A stretch of 64,000 nt of DNA. It comes from Pelecanus crispus. Taxonomy: Eukaryota; Chordata; Aves; Pelecaniformes; Pelecanidae. The stretch is from the NCBI RefSeq assembly GCF_030463565.1, contig NC_134643.1, forward strand, positions 8,974,657-9,038,656, read 5' to 3'. The notes beneath the pieces are model-generated. The model was not told where the DNA came from. It saw only the letters and a program-made list of their open reading frames with translations, and searched no databases. This document shows, piece after piece, positions 36,701 to 43,513 of this stretch (position 1 is its first letter; each line of letters opens with the position of its first letter). A program made the position numbers and the translations under genes.

Positions 36701-38472
36701 AACACTGATGATGTTTTTTTGTCTGTGAAATGGCTTGGCTGTCTGTGCCTGAGCATAATGACCAGTGCTGCCGGTGAGGGTCATGTTTTGCTGAACGCCT
36801 GATAACTGTAAAAGCTTTGCTGACTCCATTTGCAGCATCAACCACTGGCTCTTTCCTGATGAGAAGTATAGAGATGAGAGCGTGGGAGAAGTGGTTTTAT
36901 TTTCCTCTTTAAAGTAAGCTTTAGTACTTTAGTATTCAGACCACTTGAATGCCTGTTTGGAATCAAAAAGAGTTTTTTAAAGTTTCTATATCCATTGTAG
37001 CAGGCTCCCTGAGTATTCACTCCTTTTTAAACAAGCCTGTCAGATATTTCTAAGCTGGTTCTTTTTTTCCTGCTAGCTAATCATAGCTGGCAAACTCAGC
37101 TTCCAGTACCTCATTAGCTTACTGAAATCTGTGTCCTGTATCCCTGCAGATAACTGGAATTTAATATGTATTTCTCCAAAACAAATGTTATAGGCATCAG
37201 TTTTCATTTATGCAAAAGATGAGGAAATTCATCTCCTGCTGGATATGCATGTGAAATATGGAAAAAAAAGTATATGGAGGAAAACAGGGGAGAAAAACAG
37301 GAGAAATTAAACTGAGGGGATAAAGAAAAATCTGAAGTATCCTAACTATATGTGCAAACTTCAGGCAATGGCATGTCTATGAAGAAAACATCTCATGAAG
37401 CTCTTAGTGGGTTTGAGTACCCAAGGAATTCAGGCTAGACCTGTAATATAGAAAGAAATTACTGTTATTTTTAATGAGAATATACAAGTTAAAGAATTAT
37501 GAAACTGCTTCAGATTGGATCCTGTTCCAGTTCCATCTGTTGTCTCCAGTATAACGATACCTGGTCCTTTAGAGCAAGAAATATATACTCTGCAGTAGGC
37601 TAGCATAGGACAATTTTCACCCCTGCTCTTTCTCATGTCTGCACTAGGCTGTCCTGATCTGAATGAGATAGCTTTAAAGACCAGATCATGAAGTTAGTTT
37701 AACATAGTTTCCAAACTGTTTGTGTACGTCAACAAGTATAAAAGGTAGATACACGAAGCAAGAACCAGCATTTTCTAGTGAGTAGTTTTATTAGGGCTCC
37801 TTCATTCATTGCTTCTGCATGGACCATTGGGTTGTTCACACATGCAGTAACGTGTGTGTCCAGACTTCTCACCCTGATGCTTGCTTAAAAACAGAAAGAA
37901 AACTCAACCCTCCAGCCCTGATTTTTAAGATGGCAGAGGATTTGTAGACTCTTTTTGTCCTGTGCGTCTCCCGGAGGAGGAGCCGGGATGGGAATCCAGG
38001 AGTGAGGCAGTGGTGTTCACATTCACAGACTTTGCACCAATCTTTTTATTTATTATAGGAAGCACATTAATAAATAATAATAACCATAGATATGATTACC
38101 TTGCAATTCACCAACTCTGACTACCTGTCCTGTACTATGAGCATGAAATGCAAACTTTCCCTGTACCCTCTAAAGTAAGCACCATGAACAATATATGTGG
38201 CATAATTTTATTGATTTTGCAAATTTTTACAGAATTAGCAGTGTTATTAAATAATAAATGGTCAAACTATGCACTAAATGAGTGTGTTAGAAATAAAATG
38301 AAGTCTTTGGCAAAGGTTGCTCTGGAGATATTAAGAGAAGAAGTGACTGTAGTAACTGTTGGACTGAATTTGAAGAATCCCAGTTGATGGGAACCTGTCC
38401 TTTCCATTGCAGGAAAAGGAAGATCATTTTGAATCTGTTCAGCTGAAATCTTCAAGATCCCAGAATATATGA
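3535..38472 (+). CDS. ELAPOR2: ELAPOR2 (KIAA1324L), 5'-incomplete, 20 coding exons
   Basis: Type I membrane protein of the endosome-lysosome associated ELAPOR/EIG121 family; family members act in the late endosome/TGN and autophagy, and ELAPOR2 has been linked to BMP signalling. Exons join as 3535-3730, 4354-4501, 7411-7497, 9853-9958, 10611-10763, 11825-11913, 15256-15436, 16179-16307, 17283-17373, 19146-19248, 20619-20756, 21042-21305, 22221-22394, 23546-23735, 27659-27755, 28345-28446, 30729-30855, 31631-31809, 35240-35405, 38413-38472. All junctions are GT-AG, phases match, and there is no internal stop. The product is 925 residues counting from the first whole codon (3537), with cysteine-rich modules, a mannose-6-phosphate-receptor-like (MRH) region about 562-791, a transmembrane helix about 826-846 and an acidic tail. 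ELAPOR2 is preferred over paralogue ELAPOR1 because the C-terminus (…[10 protein letters not shown]) and the tail [15 protein letters not shown] match ELAPOR2. The signal-peptide exons lie left of the window. Confidence 0.97.
4354..4501 (+). CDS. ELAPOR2: ELAPOR2 exon B
   Basis: Residues 66-114. The split codon AA|C gives Asn65 in an N-S-S glycosylation sequon across the junction. The segment [16 protein letters not shown] and the run ending FFEFF are conserved in the family. The donor is GTAAGG. Confidence 0.95.
5219..5778 (-). mobile_element. Solo LTR, avian ERV family A (copy 1)
   Basis: 560-bp LTR with TG…CA ends (tgtcatgg … ccaggaca) and flanking duplication CTAAT/CTAAC (5214-5218 and 5779-5783; one mismatch). 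On the minus strand it holds TATATAAA (5522-5515) and AT-rich trinucleotide runs. No internal retroviral genes are next to it, so it is a solo LTR. Same family as 62054-62622. It lies in the ELAPOR2 intron between exons B and C, antisense to the gene. A 5-bp duplication is typical of ERVL/class III-like elements; class assignment is inference. Confidence 0.9.
7411..7497 (+). CDS. ELAPOR2: ELAPOR2 exon C
   Basis: Residues 115-143, phase 0 at both ends (29 codons). Acceptor taattaacag, donor GTAAGT. It reads [16 protein letters not shown]… and ends WGSHS, as in ELAPOR2. Confidence 0.94.
9853..9958 (+). CDS. ELAPOR2: ELAPOR2 exon D
   Basis: Residues 144-178 plus one base. Contains the family block [15 protein letters not shown] and the sequon N-I-T. 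Acceptor ttgcag, donor GTAAGT. The acceptor is followed directly by GTAACT, which is coding and not a second donor. Confidence 0.94.
10611..10763 (+). CDS. ELAPOR2: ELAPOR2 exon E
   Basis: Residues 180-229. A TNFR/GCC-type cysteine repeat: [19 protein letters not shown] followed by [17 protein letters not shown]. The acceptor is ttaccttacag and the donor GTACAT, phase 2 to 1. Cysteine spacing is typical of extracellular disulfide-rich modules. Confidence 0.95.
11825..11913 (+). CDS. ELAPOR2: ELAPOR2 exon F
   Basis: Residues 231-259, completing the cysteine repeat started in exon E ([12 protein letters not shown]) and reading on to [13 protein letters not shown]. Donor GTAAGT. A long 3.3-kb intron follows. 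Confidence 0.94.
11914..15255 (+). other. ELAPOR2: ELAPOR2 intron F-G, no clear features
   Basis: 3.3 kb without recognised exons. The part 13860-14200 is GC-richer with recurring gtcag/cagg words and may be a decayed repeat; see findings. Confidence 0.5.
15256..15436 (+). CDS. ELAPOR2: ELAPOR2 exon G
   Basis: Residues 260-319. Starts [16 protein letters not shown], then a second GCC-type cysteine repeat ([11 protein letters not shown]…[13 protein letters not shown]). Includes the sequon N-A-S. Donor is the weaker GTAGGA. Confidence 0.95.
16179..16307 (+). CDS. ELAPOR2: ELAPOR2 exon H
   Basis: Residues 321-362. Finishes the repeat ([14 protein letters not shown]) and enters the [17 protein letters not shown] block that is nearly invariant in ELAPOR proteins. 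Acceptor ccctgcag, donor GTGAGC. Confidence 0.95.
17283..17373 (+). CDS. ELAPOR2: ELAPOR2 exon I
   Basis: Residues 364-392: [19 protein letters not shown] followed by a beta-rich stretch ending IPGF and a split Lys codon. The acceptor follows a long T-rich polypyrimidine run. Donor GTAAGG. Confidence 0.95.
18309..18750 (+). mobile_element. CR1 LINE 3' fragment
   Basis: Plus-strand CR1: the end of ORF2 ([35 protein letters not shown], … [28 protein letters not shown]) and the short 3' UTR (gttggactgatgaacttaga…). 5'-truncated. The reading frame is still open, suggesting moderate age. It lies in the ELAPOR2 intron between exons I and J. Confidence 0.93.
18836..18940 (+). mobile_element. CR1 LINE 3' tail
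   Basis: Only the CR1 3' UTR: ggttggactggatgatctta … ttccaatc, then ATTCTATGGTTCTATG-type repeats. A separate, severely truncated insertion about 90 bp downstream of the previous CR1. Confidence 0.85.
19146..19248 (+). CDS. ELAPOR2: ELAPOR2 exon J
   Basis: Residues 394-427 ([20 protein letters not shown] … [11 protein letters not shown]). Acceptor aaacag, donor GTAAGT. It sits about 200 bp downstream of a CR1 tail and about 160 bp upstream of the tRNA-like SINE, so mobile elements crowd both splice sites without breaking them. Confidence 0.94.
19409..19552 (+). mobile_element. tRNA-Ile/CR1 chimeric SINE (TguSINE1-like)
   Basis: The 5' part is tRNA-Ile(AAT) derived: box A GGTTAGCTCAGTTGG, anticodon loop GCTAATAACGCC and box B GGTTCAATCCC, without a proper 3' acceptor stem. 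The 3' part is a CR1 tail (ggttgggctcgatgatctct … attctatgattctatgatt). This structure matches TguSINE1, described from zebra finch and mobilised by CR1. It lies in the ELAPOR2 intron after exon J. Confidence 0.88.
20619..20756 (+). CDS. ELAPOR2: ELAPOR2 exon K
   Basis: Residues 428-473, phase 0 at both ends. Contains sequon N-A-S and the block [15 protein letters not shown]. Acceptor ttttatag, donor GTAAGT. Confidence 0.95.
21042..21305 (+). CDS. ELAPOR2: ELAPOR2 exon L (largest in window)
   Basis: Residues 474-561 (88 codons, phase 0). Reads [20 protein letters not shown], then a third cysteine-rich repeat ([20 protein letters not shown] … CKECPANTF … [12 protein letters not shown]). More GC-rich than neighbouring exons. 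Donor GTACAG. Confidence 0.96.
22221..22394 (+). CDS. ELAPOR2: ELAPOR2 exon M, start of MRH region
   Basis: Residues 562-619: DHSACFSDC, sequons N-Q-S, N-L-S and N-I-S, and the block [20 protein letters not shown]. Acceptor ctctgaag at 22220 was chosen because it joins to the conserved DHS[AV]C start. An upstream in-frame AG at 22160 is a possible alternative (see findings). Confidence 0.93.
23546..23735 (+). CDS. ELAPOR2: ELAPOR2 exon N
   Basis: Residues 620-682, MRH region: [14 protein letters not shown] … [19 protein letters not shown]. Contains sequon N-I-T. Acceptor ccacag, donor GTACAT. A 3.9-kb intron follows. Confidence 0.95.
24780..25660 (-). mobile_element. Probable ancient LINE (L3/CR1-type) remnant
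   Basis: Read on the minus strand, words such as those around 25200-25330 and 25430-25500 (ccaaattcatcagcactcaa, catgttgactg) resemble the RT segment of old amniote CR1/L3 elements. No open frame survives. Limits are approximate and may extend toward 26500. Identification is from remembered family text, not alignment. Confidence 0.4.
27280..27366 (+). mobile_element. CR1 LINE 3' tail, degraded
   Basis: CR1 3' end: tgctttgagcagttgattgg … agcagtcc … attattttatgattctg. Older than the 18.8-kb tail judging by mismatches to the usual CR1 end. Confidence 0.7.
27659..27755 (+). CDS. ELAPOR2: ELAPOR2 exon O
   Basis: Residues 684-714 ([13 protein letters not shown] … IPDVHFFYK). Contains sequon N-I-S. 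Strong T-rich acceptor (tctcaaattttag), donor GTAGGT. Confidence 0.94.
28345..28446 (+). CDS. ELAPOR2: ELAPOR2 exon P
   Basis: Residues 716-748 ([20 protein letters not shown] …), the MRH C-terminal half with conserved cysteines. Acceptor gaccttag, donor GTATTT. Confidence 0.94.
30729..30855 (+). CDS. ELAPOR2: ELAPOR2 exon Q
   Basis: Residues 750-791: [20 protein letters not shown], then [20 protein letters not shown]. Dense cysteines close the luminal domain. Acceptor ctcctag, donor GTACAG. Confidence 0.95.
31631..31809 (+). CDS. ELAPOR2: ELAPOR2 exon R, transmembrane helix
   Basis: Residues 792-850. Starts [12 protein letters not shown] and includes the single membrane-spanning segment, about 826-846 ([20 protein letters not shown]), followed by the stop-transfer sequence WKKNQK. 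It places residues before it in the lumen and those after it in the cytosol. Donor GTAAGT. Confidence 0.96.
32641..33585 (-). mobile_element. Solo LTR, family B, nested in a CR1
   Basis: 945 bp bounded by the terminal inverted sequence TGTCA…TGACA. It splits a minus-strand CR1: joining the CR1 at 32640 to 33589 restores the usual CR1 text (cctcctctggaccagctcc). A 3-bp match CTG flanks it, the remnant of a short target duplication. In minus orientation it has CACCC boxes (33310-33329), a TATA box (CCTATAAAAG around 33225-33234), an octamer ATGCAAAT on the + strand at 32981-32988, and AATAAA at 32747-32742. CpG- and GC-rich around 33060-33200. No internal genes seen. Confidence 0.82.
33002..33033 (+). 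repeat. Purine simple repeat inside LTR B
   Basis: GAAAG/GAGA-type tract (aaagaaagaagagagagaga) inside the family B LTR. Confidence 0.75.
34576..35239 (+). other. ELAPOR2: ELAPOR2 intron R-S, part after the CR1
   Basis: Unique-looking sequence between the CR1 5' end and exon S; no feature recognised. Confidence 0.5.
35240..35405 (+). CDS. ELAPOR2: ELAPOR2 exon S, cytoplasmic tail
   Basis: Residues 852-906. The tail carries YSKL, a YxxΦ-type adaptor-sorting sequence, an acidic cluster (EGEDNEEE) and a second tyrosine ([13 protein letters not shown]), in keeping with TGN/endosome cycling. Acceptor tcttcag, donor GTGAGT. Sorting function is inferred from motif only. Confidence 0.95.
35406..38412 (+). 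other. ELAPOR2: ELAPOR2 last intron
   Basis: 3.0 kb, AT-rich, no exon or mobile element recognised. Confidence 0.55.
38413..38472 (+). CDS. ELAPOR2: ELAPOR2 terminal coding exon T with stop
   Basis: Residues 907-925 ([19 protein letters not shown]) and TGA at 38470-38472. The acceptor is ccattgcag. The C-terminal sequence distinguishes ELAPOR2 from ELAPOR1. It is followed by the 3' UTR. Confidence 0.95.
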   Translation, partial: EKEDHFESVQLKSSRSQNI

Positions 38473-39925
38473 AGAATTAATGCTGCCTTCAAAGAAACAA
38501 ACCTAATTTCTATTTTTACAGGACCATATTTTAAACATATTCTGGCACACATTGTAGTGGTGATCTTGGTGAGAAATGCTTGGCCTTTTAGGAGGAAAGA
38601 AAACAGGAAGCAAACCAGAAAATTGGATTGCCTTACCATGTGATTGAGTACCTTGCCAAAAAAGAAAGCAGGCACTTGGATTCCATACTGGGAATGAAAT
38701 TCAACTCAGGAAGAGATATACATACTGCAAATAACATGAATTTTTTGCATTCACGTGGGCATCGCTCAGGCATGCCATGATTTATAGGTATCTTTCATTT
38801 CCTCTCACTCCTTCTACACATATTCATACGAAATGATTTTCAGAGAGGCCTGAAACCTCCTGCAAAGGTTGTGTATTGTCCTTTAGTAGTGTAACTATGA
38901 GTCTCTCTTAAAATCAAAATTGTGAATGGTACTTGGAATGAGCCTCAGGTGACTTTTGAACTTCGGAAAATACTTTTAATTTTAATGCTTTGAAGGGCTG
39001 GATGGTCTATGTTGGCCTCTAATACAAAAGGCATGGTGTTGCACCTGCAAGTTGAACCCATTCTGATGCCTAAGTCATGGCCATCAGGGTTGGGGTAAAA
39101 CCTGGTGCTATCAAATATAAATGTGTTAACTGCTATTGTATGAATTGTAGATCTGGGCCCATGAGTTTATAGGCAGTAGCAGGCTCAAACTCTATAAAGA
39201 GAAGTGATACATGCAGTGCAAATTGCACTTGTCCCTCTCTGTAGAAGCTTATCCTTCAAGAGGGGTCATTGGTAGTTTCAGTACCCTCCCTTGGGCTGCC
39301 AATACATCACCTTTCCCTGGCTTGCAAGCCAACAAAGCCTGAACTCTGAAGGTAAAGCAAGAATCTCTACTTCTGGAAATCAGGGATCAGCTTTGTCAGT
39401 TGGGAGTCTTATTAGAAATACTCAGCCACCTTTATTCCTGGACCCACGCAAGGAGCAAGGATGGATGCCCAGCAGAGCTGAGCATGGATTACATGCTTGT
39501 GCTGCTCAGCACCTAAAGGCTTTCTGCTGTCAGTGCAAGTACATGCTTTGGAAGAAGGGCACAAAATGGTGCCTTGAAAACTGGAGGCTAGGTGGACTTT
39601 TTCATAAAATCAGCCACTTTATAAGCATGTGATCTTCATAATATCCATTGTAATAATTTCCTGAAATTCCCATTGAGGTTGAACTGAAATGAATCTGAAA
39701 CTTAGGCAAAAAATATTTGAGTAAAATTATGCAAGACTTGTATAGAGTCAGGAGAAAATGAGGAACAATTCTTGTATTGATCACTGGTCAGACTCATTTT
39801 TCCATTTTAGCAAAATTATGTGAATTGTAGAATGATCAAAACCAGAAAAGATACATGGGCAGAAATGGTCTTTTTACTGTAAGGAATATAGATTTTTTAT
39901 TTTATATGACTGAGCTAGATCTATC

Positions 39926-39931
39926 AATAAA
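39926..39931 (+). promoter_or_regulatory. ELAPOR2: Candidate proximal poly(A) signal of ELAPOR2
   Basis: AATAAA about 1.45 kb after the stop codon, followed by an A-run and then GGGCCC. Alternative to the distal signal at 40461. Confidence 0.4.
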
Positions 39932-40460
39932 AAAGGGCCCACTTTTAAGTAAAATTTAAATTAAACTGAATTTTCTGCACTCTAAATATTTTATTACACT
40001 ATAGATGTGGACAAAAGTTTTATGAAGTTTAGATTTTTTTTTTCTTTAGGGAAAATTCAGCTCAGTTATTTTATATCTCCAGTCAAAGAACACAGGCTTT
40101 ACTCTTTTGCTGGGAGATACTTCAAGCATCTTAACTGAAGTGGTGTACATTTTTTGTTGTTCTTGAAAAGGCACTTCATTTTCCCAACAAAGATTTTTAT
40201 GGGGTATTGTTGAATGTATATTAAATACACATTCGTTTTTGTATATTTTGTACCATTGCACACTTATTATTGTACATTGTATTTGTTGTCATGATGTCAT
40301 TTATATATGGTTGTCAAAGATGATATGCTCACGGAGTAAATGGTTATGGCTTTGGGATTTCACTTCTTGGATCTTTTATGAAGAGGGTTTTTATGTTGTT
40401 GATTTTTATTCAACTAGTGTGCTGTAGCATCAAAGATATATATCTGATGGGCATTCATAA

Positions 40461-40466
40461 AATAAA
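40461..40466 (+). promoter_or_regulatory. ELAPOR2: Candidate distal poly(A) signal of ELAPOR2
   Basis: AATAAA about 2.0 kb after the stop codon, in a T/A-rich setting. The proximal alternative is AATAAA at 39926. Confidence 0.5.
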
Positions 40467-43060
40467 GTGAATATATTTGAAATTTTGGACTTGAGATGTT
40501 TGGTGGAACTGCAGCCTTTCCTGAACATAGCAGGTCTGCAGTGGTGGCTAGAGCTTTTCACTGCCATCAAATTGCATCTGTCTACATCTCCTTTAATTTT
40601 TTCCCTTCTCTCTCCATATGTTTTCCAAGCCATAATTATGCTTCATTCTCCAGAACATCATTTCTTCTTTCATCACTGGACCCATATCTCTGTAATGTCA
40701 AAATGCCTTAATTTTTATGAACTATATTTAATTTGACTTAATACCACAGAGGGTTTGTTTGGGTCCCTTCTCTTTCCCTTGTATTTTCCAAGTAAAGTAG
40801 AGAGTGGAAATTTTTTGTCAGCTCTGACAGACTTTGCTGTATGACCCTTCTCAGCTCTGCTTCCAAATGGTTTGTCATGATATTGTTGAAAATTCTTCCA
40901 GGCAATCTAATAGCATGTCTGGTGCAGTGCTAACATAGTGGGATACAAACCAATACTGTAGATTTTATTTAACTTAAAACAAGAAAAATTGCATTTTCCA
41001 ACAATTAAGCAAGTTAAAACTGGCATATTTTAGCTGACTTCTGCTGTTCTTTTCTTTCTGTTAAAGATATAGTAGAGAGGGGAAGTTTCCATTTTCCCAT
41101 AAGAGGCAAATTTTGGAAGCCTTTAACAATTCATTAAGAAATCAGCTATCTGTGACCTCTTCTAGTATTCTGCTAAAATATACTTACAGCAACCTCCCCC
41201 TTTTCTCTCACATGGAATCACATCAGAAACTGTTATGTGATGCCATAAAACAATGTGAATCAGTCTGTTATGTGTTCACTTGATTAAATGGAATGCATTT
41301 TATTGCTGCATTTGCATGCTTTTCTTTGAAATCTGGAGTCAAGCAACTGAATCTCTTTGAGGATTAAGCACATTTTAGTGGTGTGTGTATATAAATTGCT
41401 GGCAAATTAGCAGAATGTTATTGTCTCAGCTTTGACAGTGCTTGCTAGGGGGGAAATGTGCAAAGAATGTATTCTGTCTTGGCTCTGATTATGTTGGTTG
41501 ATGTTTGTAGTATATAATATGATTGATTAAGAGTCTAGGTTTGAGGAAAATTAAGTGTCTTAAAGGCACGATGGGAAGTTACTGAGTAGCTTCAAGGAGC
41601 TGTCATCTTTGTTCAAAGAAAGGATTTGACTATTTCCTCTTGAAAAAGAGGTTCTGGGACTCTTCGTTAGTAAAGGGGAAAGTTTGCAGTTTTTGGTTTG
41701 TCTGTCCTGCCAGAGCCAGTAGTACCCATAAAATCGAGATACTTAATTGTAGTCAGACAAGATAGGAGCAGATGTTGCCATTTAGGAGCCAGTGGTTGAC
41801 TCATCTCCAGCAGTGGCCAACACAAATGCTTCAATGTAAGAGTGAAAGCAGCTACAATTGGTGCTGACACACCAGTGGGGATGACATTTCTTCCTAAGCA
41901 AGGAATGCTGCTGGTTGGTCCATATCATGAAGCATGGAGGTCTTAAATAGCCATTCTAGGTAATGTAACAGGGAATGATAACCTCAAGAGCAATCTTGGG
42001 AAGTTCTGCTTATCTTTGGTGGTGTTCTCTCTTAGTCTTTCCCCTTGTATACTTCTTTCACTGTATCCCCTTGTTTTTAATTTTTGCTGCTTTTGAATGC
42101 TTGTGAACTGTGCTTCTTTGGCAAGCACGTAAGGGGATGGGAATAGAAATAACAGGAGGTCAAGCTCATCCTAAAATACATAGTGCGTGTCACAATGTAT
42201 GCTGACATCCCCAGTCACCTGGATGGATGTGCCCACACTGAATACACACAGCAGGAACAAGGGAGACATGAGAATTGAGTTGATCATAAGCTGCCACTGT
42301 GTTTAGTGTTCTGGATGTATAGAGTTGGACCCCCATCAAAAGAAAACTCTAAGGTCCCATGTACTTTGAAGCTGGTGCTCTAACAGCACCTAAAGGCCAA
42401 AGCGAGGTTCTGTGGATGTGTGTTTACTTGACTAAAAGACATGCAAGAGTGACCTCTGAGAGTTTTGGTGTTATATACAGCCCATTCATGTCCTTGCCTC
42501 CTTCCATATTTAATGGCAATGTATTAGAAAGGCACTCTCTTTAGGGGTAACATGCTCTGTTTTCCAGCTAGTTGTAGGCAGTGGTAAGGTCGTTATCTGG
42601 CTTGCCCTTGTTGCCTCTAAGGGAAGGGCTGGTGCATGTAGCGAAGTGGCAGTGCTGGGGAGAGAGGAGCCCCTTCCTGACCCTGCCGTTTCGTTACAGG
42701 CAAGAGAAGTGAGAAGATAGGCACTCCAGGTCTCCCCCCAGCCTTTGCTTCCTACCCATCCCCTTCCTGTTGCAAAAACAGCCCAGCCTGGTCTTGGCTT
42801 CTTTTCTTCTTGGAGTGACAAAACTCAGCTTTGTCTGTGTTGCTGAGAAGCTTTGAGGTGGCTCTGAATAAATAGCTTCTGCCTTTCATCTTGCAGACTG
42901 CAAGCATTAATGAGTAGGCAATGACTTCATGGACATCAGACTGTGTTTGGTGATGAGTTAAGGGTTTGTTTTGGTTTCCCTTACTCTAAGTGTACTAATT
43001 GGGTGAAGGATTGCAGTGGAAAGCTCTTTAACCAGAGCTGAGATTTCTGGGTGGAGCCAG

Positions 43061-43262
43061 GATATTTTGGACATTTTTTGCTAATTTTTGAGATTTGCTT
43101 TGTTCAGGTAGAACATGGTATTTTTTAAATAGGTTTTGATATTTTTTAAATAGGTTTTAAATAGGTTTAAATAGTTTTGATAGATATTTTGGACATTTTT
43201 TGCTAATTTTTGAAATTTGCTTTGTTCAGGTAGAACATGGTATTTTTTAAATAGGTTTTGAT
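43061..43262 (+). repeat. 80-bp direct duplication
   Basis: 43061-43140 recurs at 43183-43262 with a single visible mismatch (tttgagatt versus tttgaaatt). The 42-bp spacer is itself made of smaller repeats of taaataggttttaaa. Located in the intergenic region between the two 3' ends. Confidence 0.9.
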
Positions 43263-43427
43263 CATTTTTCAATTTGAAAAGACAATGCCTTTTGAAATTT
43301 CTTTGGCTATGACTGAAACCTGTTGTGTTCAATTAATTCAGGAAAAACAATCACTTGAAAGCAAAATAAAATATTTTGTTTTACAACAGTAGATTTTGGT
43401 TTTGCTTTCAAAACTTCACTCAAGACT

Positions 43428-43513
43428 TAAAAAAGAAACACCTCTCCTACAAAAAAACCCAAACCAAAGCCAAGAACAAAGACAAAAAAAAAAGCCAAAC
43501 CCAAACCCCAAAC
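43428..43513 (+). repeat. Low-complexity A/C-rich tract
   Basis: Runs of aaaaacccaaaccaaagcc type with almost no G or T; simple sequence, no coding meaning. Confidence 0.7.

Larger units (their letters stand above)
38473..40490 (+). other. ELAPOR2: ELAPOR2 3' UTR (probable extent)
   Basis: No coding potential. AT-rich, with two canonical poly(A) hexamers AATAAA at 39926-39931 and 40461-40466. The last part (40200-40330) is rich in TGTAxATx-like words and holds a 23-bp hairpin. The end is inferred from the second hexamer; the first would give a shorter UTR. Confidence 0.6.

Noticed and set aside
3535-38472. Assignment to paralogue ELAPOR1
   Set aside because: Tail and C-terminus match ELAPOR2, and the GRM3 neighbour fits the ELAPOR2 locus.
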